Source: UBA2108 sp002713215
Lineage (GTDB): Bacteria; Bacteroidota; Bacteroidia; Flavobacteriales_G; Salibacteraceae
Length of the DNA: 36,491 nucleotides
Reading direction: 5' to 3'
Assembly (NCBI GenBank): GCA_937891015.1
Contig: CALAPY010000010.1
Location: 1 to 36,491, forward strand
Below, piece after piece: positions 1 to 7,900 of the stretch (position 1 is its first letter; every line of letters begins with the position of its first letter). The notes under the pieces are model-generated. The model was not told where the DNA came from. It did no database searches and saw only the letters and a list, made by a program, of their open reading frames with translations. Made by a program: the position numbers and the translations under genes.

Positions 1-825
1 TAGGATTCTTCCACGCATGCTATCTTCAATTGAGCGAGGCTGCTCATAGATTTCTTTAAGCATGAAGTGATCATATCCTCCTTTCTCAATAGCTTCCAGT
101 TGCATTTCAAGCTCCTGGATATACGGGGTTTTGTTTTCCTTTTTAATGTTGAAGAGCCTCATTTCTTCACCTTTAGTAAGAACAGCAATTTCTTCGTCTT
201 CCAGGTAAAGAACATTTTTGGTGTATTCAATAATTGGTGTGGCGTCACTTGCCAGGTAAAATTCACCTTCTCCTACTCCAACTACTAACGGGCTACTTTT
301 TTTGGCTACAATTAATTGATTTGGGTTGTTTTTATCAATTAATGCAATGGCATATGCACCAACAACATGATTTAGAGCCTTTCTTACTGCTTCCGGCAGA
401 TCCACCGATTCCTCAATGTAAATGCTCTCAATAAAATTTACCAGAACTTCGGTATCAGTTTCACTCTGAAATTTGAATCCTTTTTCAACCAACGAGGCTT
501 TTACGGAAGCATAGTTTTCTATAATTCCATTATGAATTAAGGCTAAATTGCCTGACATTGACTTATGTGGGTGTGCGTTGACATCATTTGGCTCACCATG
601 CGTAGCCCATCTTGTATGTCCAATTCCGGCAGTACCACTTTTGTCCTTTCCTGAAGCGTGTTCAATTAGATCGCTGACTTTGCCTTTGCACTTATAAAGA
701 TTGACACCACCGTTAATAAGGGCTACACCAGCACTATCATATCCTCTATACTCAAGGCGTTGAAGGCCCTTTACTATTATTTGGTATGCGTCCTTTTCTC
801 CTAAATAACCTACAATTCCACACAT
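1..825 (-). CDS. glmS: Glutamine--fructose-6-phosphate aminotransferase, N-terminal part (cut by window edge)
   Basis: GlmS converts fructose-6-phosphate and glutamine to glucosamine-6-phosphate, the first step of UDP-GlcNAc synthesis for peptidoglycan and LPS. About 275 residues are present, the gene running off the left edge without a stop. The product begins MCGIVGYLGEKDAYQ, so the nucleophilic cysteine of the glutamine amidotransferase (Ntn hydrolase) domain directly follows the start Met, which fixes the start at 825. Further class-II amidotransferase motifs are visible: LEYRGYDSAG, GHTRWATHGEPN and IHNGIIENY. The two SIS sugar-isomerase domains expected downstream lie outside the window. 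Only 11 bases separate it from the upstream DUF4270 gene and no promoter is visible between them, so it is probably the last visible member of that operon. The family assignment is very secure. Confidence 0.96.
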   Translation of the reverse strand, partial: MCGIVGYLGEKDAYQIIVKGLQRLEYRGYDSAGVALINGGVNLYKCKGKVSDLIEHASGKDKSGTAGIGHTRWATHGEPNDVNAHPHKSMSGNLALIHNGIIENYASVKASLVEKGFKFQSETDTEVLVNFIESIYIEESVDLPEAVRKALNHVVGAYAIALIDKNNPNQLIVAKKSSPLVVGVGEGEFYLASDATPIIEYTKNVLYLEDEEIAVLTKGEEMRLFNIKKENKTPYIQELEMQLEAIEKGGYDHFMLKEIYEQPRSIEDSMRGRIL

Positions 826-836
826 GGACTAATCAA

Positions 837-2138
837 TTAATTGTTAATCGGGGTATAACTTACCACAAATTTAAGAGGACTAGTGGAAGATTTAGGTCCT
901 CCAATCACAGATCGGCCATAATTTCCGCCCAGTTCCATCAACATAAGCCCTCGGTCTTCGTACAACCCATTTAGGACCTGCTGATAATACCTGGTCATAG
1001 TGAGTTTGTATTCCAAAGCTTCACTAATTTCTCCACCGTAGTGAATTTCTTTCCGATCGGGGGTGTCAAATATATTTCCGTCTTCTTTTATTCCAAATGT
1101 GTAGAATCGAGGAAGTGGGGAATACCTTACATTAGTACCAGACTCTATATTAAAGATAAACTGAGCCTGATTTATAATAACCGGCCCTTTGGAATTTAGT
1201 TGTTTAATATTTGGTATTTTTAAAATAGAAACAACCCCACCCATCGCTTGGACATAGATTTTATTTTGTCCCAATGTAGGGTTGTCGAAGGCCGATTCTA
1301 CCTCACTACCCGAATAATCATTATCACTAAGGTTAATCTTAGCACATTTATCATTAATCAGGTATTCCAAAATTTCGTTTTCACCAGTGGGCGTGGTGTA
1401 ATAGACCAATAGGCGAGAATAATCATCCTCCATATCCAGCAACATTTGACCACCTGAATTGCTTGGTTGAGGAGGGTTATCCGTTTTAACGTAAAACCCT
1501 TTAAAAACTTTTAGAAATTCTTCATTGCTCGTATAGGCAAGAGTGGGAGCGTTAAACAATTCCACCCCGAAAGTACTGTCTATTCTAATTCTCAACTGAG
1601 ATGGCTGTTCTTCTCCGTTTTCTGTGAATTTCGCAAAAGGATTAGGTGTGTAATTTTCAAGCTTTCCAATAGGGGTGGGGTCAGTTGATACTTTTTTGTT
1701 TGAATAGTAAGCAGTGTCAAGATATAAATCCTCTGTAACCCGATAAACATAAAAGCTCTGAGCATCCAAGTCTCCATAATAGCTGCTGTAAACAGAGGCC
1801 AGTACAACAGAGTCTACCCGAAACGTGCGAAGTTGATTTACATCTATATTTTCAGAGGATAACCGAACATGTGTTACGTAAGAATTTCTTATGGTACCCA
1901 TAATTGGGTCCTGATAACTACCAACTGAAGTTAAAGCATTTCCATCTGATCGCACCGAATCAAGACGCTGAGGGTAGCATACGACCTCAAACGTATCGGT
2001 GGAAAATAAACCGAGTTGCGTTTCACCAGGTTGTATTTCTATCCCGGCTGTAGGGCCTTCTTTCTTCTTACAGGAATAGAAAAGGCTAAAAACAAGAACG
2101 ACCCCTAAAAGAGGTCGTAATAAGCTAAATGAATTCAT
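837..2138 (-). CDS. DUF4270 family lipoprotein
   Basis: I read this as a 433-residue exported lipoprotein of the DUF4270 family, which is widespread in Bacteroidetes and of unknown function. From the ATG at 2138 the product starts MNSFSLLRPLLGVV, a hydrophobic signal ending in LFYSC with Cys23 as the probable lipidated residue. The mature part begins with a KKKEG tether and is rich in Ser, Tyr, Asp and Asn, with beta-type patterns and no obvious catalytic motif. An upstream in-frame start at 2177 would overlap the preceding gene and bury the signal peptide behind 13 polar residues, so I reject it. The gene lies 19 bases after the glgA-like gene and 11 before glmS, suggesting co-transcription and a link to the cell envelope or surface glycans. 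That link is inference. Confidence 0.8.
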   Translation of the reverse strand: MNSFSLLRPLLGVVLVFSLFYSCKKKEGPTAGIEIQPGETQLGLFSTDTFEVVCYPQRLDSVRSDGNALTSVGSYQDPIMGTIRNSYVTHVRLSSENIDVNQLRTFRVDSVVLASVYSSYYGDLDAQSFYVYRVTEDLYLDTAYYSNKKVSTDPTPIGKLENYTPNPFAKFTENGEEQPSQLRIRIDSTFGVELFNAPTLAYTSNEEFLKVFKGFYVKTDNPPQPSNSGGQMLLDMEDDYSRLLVYYTTPTGENEILEYLINDKCAKINLSDNDYSGSEVESAFDNPTLGQNKIYVQAMGGVVSILKIPNIKQLNSKGPVIINQAQFIFNIESGTNVRYSPLPRFYTFGIKEDGNIFDTPDRKEIHYGGEISEALEYKLTMTRYYQQVLNGLYEDRGLMLMELGGNYGRSVIGGPKSSTSPLKFVVSYTPINN

Positions 2139-2157
2139 TAAAGTTGTACAATTCGGT

Positions 2158-2985
2158 TTATTCTGCCAACTCGGCATCCAATTCTAAAATCTCGTCATAG
2201 AAAGAATTATACGCCTCTGCATAGTCATCTCTTCCTGGATAATCCAGAACCGGTTTTCCTAAACTCTTAGCCCACTCAATCATTTCAGAGTCTACCATTT
2301 CATCCCCAATTATAATACCATCGGCCATGCTTGCACCCATTTTGTACAAAGCATCATAATCAGGTTTCTTTAGCGAATCAATATCAAACTCTTCGAAATT
2401 ATCGGAAAGCAGTTTGTTGTATAATTTTTTATCAATTCCACCTTGTTCTACTGAACTATAGATGGAGAAAATGACCTTAGAGTCTCTAAAAAGTGGTTCG
2501 TTATGAAACACCTTTTTAATGTAAAGTGGTAATAGTGACGCAAACCAACCATGACAATGAACCACATCAGGCGACCATCCCAATTTCTTTACAGTTTCGG
2601 CAACACCTTTACAGTAGAATATCATTCGCTCATCATTGTCTGCATGAGCCTTCATGTTGTCATCACTTAGTGCCGACTTACGCTTAAAGAACTCCTCATT
2701 ATCAATGAAATAAACCTGCATTTTTGCCTGAGGAATGCTTGCTACCTTGATAATCAGTGGATGGTCATGATCATCAACCACTAAATTCATTCCAGACAGT
2801 CTAATAACCTCATGTAACTGATGCCTTCTCTCATTTATGCAACCGTATCGGGGCATAAAATTTCGGATTTCCTTTCCAGCTTCTTGTATGGCTTGTGGTA
2901 GTTTTCTGCAAACGCTAGTCAATTCTCCTTCTTCTAAGTACGGCATCATTGCTTGATTGACGTACAAAATCTTCGATTTCTCCAT
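2158..2985 (-). CDS. Glycogen/starch synthase-like protein, GT5 N-terminal domain only
   Basis: The 275-residue product starts MEKSKILYVNQAMMPYL and resembles the Glycos_transf_5 domain of starch/glycogen synthases, which transfer glucose from ADP-glucose to a growing glucan. Visible family features are the N-terminal Rossmann strand, PRYGCINERRH and the segment around DVVHCHGWFASLLPLYIKK. Full glycogen synthases have about 470-500 residues and a second GT1-type Rossmann domain that binds the nucleotide sugar. That half is missing here, so catalysis is doubtful and the protein may bind or regulate instead. Short proteins of this kind occur next to panC in other Bacteroidetes, so this is probably a conserved form and not a local truncation. 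The start at 2985 is preferred because a TACCTTTG promoter element lies just upstream, inside the longer open frame that begins at 3033. Confidence 0.75.
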   Translation of the reverse strand: MEKSKILYVNQAMMPYLEEGELTSVCRKLPQAIQEAGKEIRNFMPRYGCINERRHQLHEVIRLSGMNLVVDDHDHPLIIKVASIPQAKMQVYFIDNEEFFKRKSALSDDNMKAHADNDERMIFYCKGVAETVKKLGWSPDVVHCHGWFASLLPLYIKKVFHNEPLFRDSKVIFSIYSSVEQGGIDKKLYNKLLSDNFEEFDIDSLKKPDYDALYKMGASMADGIIIGDEMVDSEMIEWAKSLGKPVLDYPGRDDYAEAYNSFYDEILELDAELAE

Positions 2986-3011
2986 AAAAATATTGACCTT
3001 TTTAAGTGGCA

Positions 3012-3019
3012 CAAAGGTA
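3012..3019 (-). promoter_or_regulatory. Bacteroidetes -7 promoter element for the glgA-like operon
   Basis: On the minus strand the sequence is TACCTTTG, a full match to the Bacteroidetes sigma-A -7 consensus TAnnTTTG. It lies 26 bases before the ATG at 2985. No clear -33 TTG was found at the usual distance. It is back to back with the panC promoter element on the other strand. Confidence 0.6.
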
Positions 3020-3049
3020 CAAAAAAAATGCACATTTTTTTTGAATGAT

Positions 3050-3057
3050 TACATTTG
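3050..3057 (+). promoter_or_regulatory. Bacteroidetes -7 promoter element for panC
   Basis: TACATTTG matches TAnnTTTG exactly. It sits 28 bases before the panC TTG start, with a purine-rich AAAGGAG at 3072-3078 between them. The divergent glgA-like promoter element is only 31 bases away, so the two operons share a very compact control region. Confidence 0.6.
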
Positions 3058-3085
3058 AACCCTAGGTGCTTAAAGGAGTTTTCAT

Positions 3086-3925
3086 TTGAAAATAGTAGAA
3101 ACCATAACAGAGATTAAAAATGAACTGTCAAAGGTTCGGAAATTGAATAAAACTATTGGTTTTGTTCCCACTATGGGTGCTTTACATGAAGGGCATTTGC
3201 AATTGGTAAAAAGAAGCATCCGAGAATCTGGTTTTACCGTGGTTTCCATTTACGTTAACCCTACGCAGTTTAACGATCCAAATGATCTGAACGCCTATCC
3301 AAGAAATTTGTCGGAGGATGTTGAAAAACTGAAATCTGTAGGGTGTGATTTACTATTTTACCCAAGTAATGAAGCAATATATCCCCAAGGATACAAGTTG
3401 ATTAACATTGACCTGGATGATTTGGAGAATGTGCTGGAAGGGAAATATCGCCCGGGACATTTTGATGGAGTGGTTACAGTGGTAAGCCGTTTTTTTCAAA
3501 TTATTGAACCAAACCAAGCCTATTTTGGAGAGAAAGATTACCAACAACTTCTCATTGTGCAAAAAGTCGCTGATTCAGTCTCCAGGGAGATTAAAATTGT
3601 TCCATGTCCTATTGAAAGGGAAGTCGGTGGGTTGGCGATGAGTTCACGAAATAAGCGATTAAGTGATAAGCAAAAATTAGAGGCCCAAGTTTTGAGTAAG
3701 GTTTTGGAACAATCTCGCTCAAAAATTAAAAAGTGGTCAATCAGTGAAACCGAGAACTGGGCAATTAAGCAGCTTAATCAAAATTCTAACCTGGAATTAG
3801 AATATTTTAAGATTGTGGATCAGGATAACCTTAAGGTGGTGAAACTCCAGGGAAAGGAGGGTTTAAGGGCCTTTGTGGCTGCAATGATAGGTGGGGTTAG
3901 GCTTATAGATAATATGAAGTTATAA
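3086..3925 (+). CDS. panC: Pantothenate synthetase
   Basis: PanC joins pantoate and beta-alanine with ATP to give pantothenate, the vitamin precursor of coenzyme A, in the cytoplasm. The 279-residue product has the usual family length. The nucleotidyltransferase motif FVPTMGALHEGHL with H34-E-G-H37 is at residues 26-39, IYVNPTQFN near 55-63, YFGEKDYQQL near 147-155 and the KMSKS-like MSSRNKRLS at 185-193. Translation starts at TTG 3086, supported by the AAAGGAG seven bases upstream and by homology beginning at MKIVETI. panD follows 30 bases after the panC stop and supplies its beta-alanine, so the two genes form a functional pair. Confidence 0.96.
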   Translation: MKIVETITEIKNELSKVRKLNKTIGFVPTMGALHEGHLQLVKRSIRESGFTVVSIYVNPTQFNDPNDLNAYPRNLSEDVEKLKSVGCDLLFYPSNEAIYPQGYKLINIDLDDLENVLEGKYRPGHFDGVVTVVSRFFQIIEPNQAYFGEKDYQQLLIVQKVADSVSREIKIVPCPIEREVGGLAMSSRNKRLSDKQKLEAQVLSKVLEQSRSKIKKWSISETENWAIKQLNQNSNLELEYFKIVDQDNLKVVKLQGKEGLRAFVAAMIGGVRLIDNMKL

Positions 3926-3938
3926 CTAGGAGATTTAC

Positions 3939-3946
3939 TAATTTTG
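3939..3946 (+). promoter_or_regulatory. Putative -7 promoter element directly before panD
   Basis: TAATTTTG matches TAnnTTTG and is followed nine bases later by the panD ATG at 3956. If used, the transcript would begin about five bases before the start codon. panD could also be read from the panC promoter. Confidence 0.45.
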
Positions 3947-3955
3947 CAGCCTGAT

Positions 3956-4306
3956 ATGCAGATTCAAGTATTAAAGTCAAAGATTCACCGGGTATCGGTT
4001 ACCCAGGCGGATTTGAATTACATTGGTAGTATTACAATTGATCCGATTCTAATGCGTGCTTCTAACCTTATTGAAGGAGAAAAGGTGCAGATCGTGAATA
4101 TTAACAATGGTGAAAGGTTGGAGACTTACGTCATTACCGGCGTAGAGGGAAGTGGAGATGTATGCTTGAATGGGCCTGCCGCACGTAAAGTTTCGGTAGG
4201 AGATGTCGTTATTATTATTAGCTATGCTTTACTGGATTTTGAAGAAGCAAAAGCATTTAAGCCTACCATTGTATTTCCAGACGAGAAAACGAACAAGCTA
4301 AAATAA
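3956..4306 (+). CDS. panD: Aspartate 1-decarboxylase (pyruvoyl type)
   Basis: PanD makes beta-alanine from aspartate. It is a pyruvoyl enzyme that self-cleaves between Gly and Ser to create its cofactor. Counting from the ATG at 3956 the cleavage motif YIGSIT places Gly24-Ser25 exactly where the family numbering expects it, which favours this start over the in-frame TTG at 3944. That TTG is also part of an apparent promoter element. The protein has 116 residues, with the usual K9, H11 and R12 region (KSKIHRVSVTQ) and NGPAARKVSVGDVVIII. It follows panC and is followed seven bases later by a flippase-like gene. Confidence 0.95.
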   Translation: MQIQVLKSKIHRVSVTQADLNYIGSITIDPILMRASNLIEGEKVQIVNINNGERLETYVITGVEGSGDVCLNGPAARKVSVGDVVIIISYALLDFEEAKAFKPTIVFPDEKTNKLK

Positions 4307-4312
4307 TAGCGT

Positions 4313-5320
4313 TTGAAAAAAAGAATTGCAGGGCTTCTTAAGGTAATTATACCACTTGGGTTAGGTGTATTCCTCATTTGGTACTTTCTACAAACACTTA
4401 GCCCACAAGATAAAACTGACATTGTGGCTTCATTTAAAGAAGCTAACTATAGCTGGATATTGTTTTCTCTTGTTTTTGCGGTTCTTAGCCATGTTAGTAG
4501 AGCATATAGATGGTCATATACGCTAAAACCACTGGGATATAAACCCAAGTTTTTAAATAATTTCTTTGCAGTTATGATAGGCTATCTGGTAAATCTAGCC
4601 ATTCCCAGACTTGGAGAGCTAACACGATGTGGGGTAATGGCGAGGTATGAAAAGATCCCGTTTGAAAAACTTCTTGGAACCGTAATAGCAGAAAGAATTG
4701 CAGACCTGGTTATCCTAATTATATTTTCGGTTACCATCATTTTTATTCAAATTGAAGTAATTGGAGGGATGGTGAAAGAGTTGCTGGAAGTGGTTGAGAG
4801 TAAACTGTCACTGACACTAATAATTGCTTTATTGGCTGCAATGCTTATAGGTGTTGTTGCATTATTTATTCTGTTTTTTAATAAGTCATTTCAACACCCG
4901 ATTTTGGTTAAAATACGAGAGTTTGTCTATGGGCTATTTGTAGGGATAAAATCCATTTGGACTATGAAAGATAAGTGGGCTTTTCTTGCACATACGGTCT
5001 TTATATGGGTTATGTATGTTTTTATGTTTTACCTCTGCTTTTTTAGTTTAGCAGCTACTTCTGATGTCCCATTTGGTGGTGTGTTAACCGCATTTGTTAT
5101 GGGCGGATTCGCCGTGGTTTTTACAAATGGAGGATTGGGCGCATACCCAATTATGATCTATTCTGTTTTGCTCCTATACGGTATCGATAAAAACACCGGA
5201 GCGGCATTTGGCTGGATTGTTTGGACTGCCCAAACTCTTCTCTTGTTAGCCTTGGGCGCATTATCATTTGTCCTAATGCCAGTGTACAATAAAAAGCTAG
5301 CTTTGAAACAAGCGGTATGA
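4313..5320 (+). CDS. Flippase-like membrane protein (UPF0104 / LPG_synthase_TM family)
   Basis: This 335-residue inner-membrane protein has about eight hydrophobic helices and fits the lysylphosphatidylglycerol synthase transmembrane-region family (UPF0104, YbhN/AglD-like). Members are thought to move lipids or lipid-linked sugars across the membrane, but the substrate here is unknown. Supporting segments are SHVSRAYRWSYTLKPLGY, IGYLVNLAIPRLGELTR and, near the C terminus, FTNGGLGAYPIMIYSVLLLYG. The start is TTG at 4313, giving MKKRIAGLL, with no strong ribosome site. Its stop codon overlaps the ATG of rfaE2 (ATGA), so the two are translationally coupled. That pairing hints at surface glycan or lipid assembly. 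Confidence 0.85.
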   Translation: MKKRIAGLLKVIIPLGLGVFLIWYFLQTLSPQDKTDIVASFKEANYSWILFSLVFAVLSHVSRAYRWSYTLKPLGYKPKFLNNFFAVMIGYLVNLAIPRLGELTRCGVMARYEKIPFEKLLGTVIAERIADLVILIIFSVTIIFIQIEVIGGMVKELLEVVESKLSLTLIIALLAAMLIGVVALFILFFNKSFQHPILVKIREFVYGLFVGIKSIWTMKDKWAFLAHTVFIWVMYVFMFYLCFFSLAATSDVPFGGVLTAFVMGGFAVVFTNGGLGAYPIMIYSVLLLYGIDKNTGAAFGWIVWTAQTLLLLALGALSFVLMPVYNKKLALKQAV

Positions 5321-5841
5321 CATCGATTCGAGGCACGATTAATAAAATCCATAGTACCTCTTCCATTCAAGAAGTAGTAGGTAAATGGAAGGAACAAGGT
5401 GATAAAGTTGTTTTTACCAATGGGTGTTTTGATTTAATCCACCTCGGCCACATCACTTATTTGTCACAAGCCGCTGGCCTAGGGTCGAGGCTGGTAGTAG
5501 GAATAAATTCGGACAAGTCGGTTCGTCGACTTAATAAAGGCGCAAGCCGCCCAATAAAAGATGAGGAAACCAGAATTCAAATTATGGCTTCTTTTCAATT
5601 TGTTGATGCGGTTGTAATGTTTGAGGAAGACACTCCCTTGTCACTAATCCAAAAAATAGAGCCGGCCGTTTTAGTTAAGGGTGGAGATTATGATGCTTCC
5701 GAAACCAATGAAAGCAGTTCCAAATATATTGTAGGGTCCAATTTGCTGAGAAATTCTGGAGGTAAAACCAAAGTACTTCCTTTTTTACCTGGCCACAGTA
5801 CTACTCAGTTAGAAAAAAAAATCATTCAATCTCTTAGCTAG
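5317..5841 (+). CDS. rfaE2: D-glycero-beta-D-manno-heptose 1-phosphate adenylyltransferase
   Basis: The 174-residue protein is a stand-alone version of the C-terminal domain of HldE (RfaE). It transfers AMP from ATP to heptose-1-phosphate to make ADP-heptose for LPS or other surface glycans. The cytidylyltransferase-like motif VVFTNGCFDLIHLGHITYL is at residues 31-49, with H42 and H45 of the HxGH signature. LVVGINSDKSVRRL follows, and VKGGDYD lies further on. The kinase half of HldE is absent from the window. gmhA at 28616-29185 encodes another step of the same pathway. The ATG overlaps the stop of the flippase gene by four bases, and radA follows after two bases. Confidence 0.9.
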   Translation: MTSIRGTINKIHSTSSIQEVVGKWKEQGDKVVFTNGCFDLIHLGHITYLSQAAGLGSRLVVGINSDKSVRRLNKGASRPIKDEETRIQIMASFQFVDAVVMFEEDTPLSLIQKIEPAVLVKGGDYDASETNESSSKYIVGSNLLRNSGGKTKVLPFLPGHSTTQLEKKIIQSLS

Positions 5842-5843
5842 CT

Positions 5844-7205
5844 ATGGCAAAAGTGAAGTCGGTTTTCTCTTGTCAAAATTGCGGTGCCGAATCTCCCAAA
5901 TGGATGGGAAAGTGTAATTCCTGTGGCGAGTGGAATACACTTGTAGAAGAGAAAGTTGTTCAGAAAAAGTCTGGTAAAATTTTGTCGTTAACTGAAGAAA
6001 AAACAGTTCCCCTAAACATAAATCAAATTACATCTGAGGAAACTCCCAGGATTAAGTCCTCCATTGATGAATTGAACAGGGTTTTGGGCGGAGGTTTTGT
6101 TCCTGGTTCTGTTACCTTGCTCGGAGGCGAACCTGGAATAGGCAAGTCAACCTTAAGCCTTCAGCTTTGTATGGAACTCTCTAATAAAAAGGTAGTTTAC
6201 GTATCTGGTGAAGAAAGTGCTTTGCAAATTAAAATGCGCGCGGACAGACTCAGTGGAAATAACGAGAACCTTCTCATATACACGGATACCAATTTGGATA
6301 AGGTCATCAACGAACTAAACACCTTGGAATCTGAATTGGTTATCATTGATAGTATTCAAACCATGAATAATTCAATGATTGAAAGTACTCCCGGTAGTAT
6401 TTCGCAGATTAGGGAGTGTACTGCGGAGTTATTACGGTATGCAAAAACACTAAATGTACCCATTGTTCTTATTGGTCACATTACAAAAGATGGTACAATC
6501 GCTGGTCCCAAAGTGCTGGAGCACATGGTAGACTGTGTACTTCAATTTGAAGGGGACAGAAATCATCTGTTTCGAATATTGAGATCAACCAAAAATAGGT
6601 TTGGATCTACCAACGAGCTTGGAATTTTCGAAATGAAAATGAATGGCTTGCAACAAGTTCAAAATCCATCGGATGTACTAATTACCAACAGAAACCAGGA
6701 GTTAAGTGGCGTGGCTATTGCTGCCTCTATGGAAGGGCTAAGACCAATGCTAATTGAAACTCAGGCTTTGGTTAGTTCAGCAGTCTATGGTACTCCTCAG
6801 AGATCATCTACCGGATTCAATTTACGTCGACTTTCGATGATTTTAGCTGTTCTGGAAAAGCGATGTGGGTTTAAACTGGGAATGAAGGACGTTTTTTTGA
6901 ATATGGCAGGAGGAATCAAGGGGGATGATCCGGCAATCGATTTAGCGGTTATCTGTTCCATATTGTCTTCTAGTGAGGATATTCCTATTGACCCTAACTA
7001 TTGTTTTTCAGCAGAAATAGGTCTTTCCGGAGAAATCAGGCCGGTTACCAAGTTGGATCAGAGGATAGTTGAAGCCGAAAAACTGGGTTTTGAAAGAATT
7101 TTTGTTTCTCGTTTTGGAATGAAAGGCATTTCGCAATCTAATTATAAGATTGAAATTGTTGAGGCATCGAAAATTGAAGAAATATTCTCTGAACTGTTTT
7201 CATAA
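5844..7205 (+). CDS. radA: DNA repair protein RadA
   Basis: RadA (Sms) is a RecA-like helicase that processes recombination intermediates and drives branch migration. The 453-residue product has all domains in order. A zinc finger has C10, C13, C24 and C27. The RecA-like ATPase has Walker A GGEPGIGKST at residues 94-103 and Walker B LVIIDS near 165-170. The diagnostic KNRFG motif is at 250-254, followed by a C-terminal Lon-protease-like domain with AGGIKGDDPAIDLAV. The ATG lies two bases after the rfaE2 stop, and the radA stop overlaps the next ATG (TAATG). Length and motifs are intact. Confidence 0.97.
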   Translation: MAKVKSVFSCQNCGAESPKWMGKCNSCGEWNTLVEEKVVQKKSGKILSLTEEKTVPLNINQITSEETPRIKSSIDELNRVLGGGFVPGSVTLLGGEPGIGKSTLSLQLCMELSNKKVVYVSGEESALQIKMRADRLSGNNENLLIYTDTNLDKVINELNTLESELVIIDSIQTMNNSMIESTPGSISQIRECTAELLRYAKTLNVPIVLIGHITKDGTIAGPKVLEHMVDCVLQFEGDRNHLFRILRSTKNRFGSTNELGIFEMKMNGLQQVQNPSDVLITNRNQELSGVAIAASMEGLRPMLIETQALVSSAVYGTPQRSSTGFNLRRLSMILAVLEKRCGFKLGMKDVFLNMAGGIKGDDPAIDLAVICSILSSSEDIPIDPNYCFSAEIGLSGEIRPVTKLDQRIVEAEKLGFERIFVSRFGMKGISQSNYKIEIVEASKIEEIFSELFS

Positions 7206-7846
7206 TGAATTTCCAGTCGTTTATAGATCAGGTAAGACTAGAATTGTCAAGTGAATTACCTGGCGAAGATGCGCAAATGCTGATGTCCCCTTTGGGTAGG
7301 GCAACACAGCGGGAGGCAATCAAACAAATACCTAATCCCACGCCAAGTGCTATTTTGATTTTAATATACCCGGTTAATAATGTGCCGCATACTTTATTAA
7401 TGGTACGTAACTCATACGATGGGCATCATTCAGGACAGGTGAGTTTTCCGGGAGGTAAAGTTGAACCAAGCGATAAAAACTTAGCCGAAACTGCACTGAG
7501 GGAATTTGAAGAAGAAATTGGAGTTGGCACCAGCAGTGTTGAGGTGTTAGGAGAATTAAGTTCTTTGATTATCCCACCTTCCGGGTTTCAGGTTTTTCCA
7601 TACGTGGGCTTTCTGGATCAGCCTATCGTCCCGCAACCTGACCCAACTGAAGTGGCCGGGATAGTAGAGACTTCAATTACAAACCTTTTTGACTCCAGAA
7701 ATAAAAGGGTTGAAATGGTGAATTCATCGGTAAAGGGGTTCAAGTTGAAAGCTCCATGTTACGTAATAGATAACAACATAATTTGGGGCGCAACGGCCAT
7801 GATTCTTAGTGAATTTGAATCTATTTATAAAAGATTTGAATTTTAA
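7205..7846 (+). CDS. CoA-pyrophosphatase-type NUDIX hydrolase
   Basis: NUDIX enzymes hydrolyse nucleoside diphosphates linked to another moiety. This 213-residue protein resembles the NudL/CoA diphosphatase subgroup because the NUDIX box is preceded by HHSGQVSFPGGKVEPSD (residues 74-90), the UPF0035-type signature. The box itself ends TALREFEEEIG at 96-106 with the metal-binding glutamates E100, E103 and E104. The substrate is probably CoA or acyl-CoA, which is assigned by subfamily only. Its ATG shares a base with the radA stop, so it is the last gene of the panC-radA run. A 54-base gap then leads to glyS. Confidence 0.85.
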   Translation: MNFQSFIDQVRLELSSELPGEDAQMLMSPLGRATQREAIKQIPNPTPSAILILIYPVNNVPHTLLMVRNSYDGHHSGQVSFPGGKVEPSDKNLAETALREFEEEIGVGTSSVEVLGELSSLIIPPSGFQVFPYVGFLDQPIVPQPDPTEVAGIVETSITNLFDSRNKRVEMVNSSVKGFKLKAPCYVIDNNIIWGATAMILSEFESIYKRFEF

Positions 7847-7869
7847 TCTTTCCTTACTTCCATAAGTTT

Positions 7870-7877
7870 TAAACTTG
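7870..7877 (+). promoter_or_regulatory. Probable -7 promoter element for glyS
   Basis: TAAACTTG matches TAnnTTTG at all but one position (C for T). It lies 23 bases before the glyS ATG, in the 54-base gap after the NUDIX gene. Confidence 0.4.
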
Positions 7878-7900
7878 CAGCCTAATTTTCATGGTAAAAA

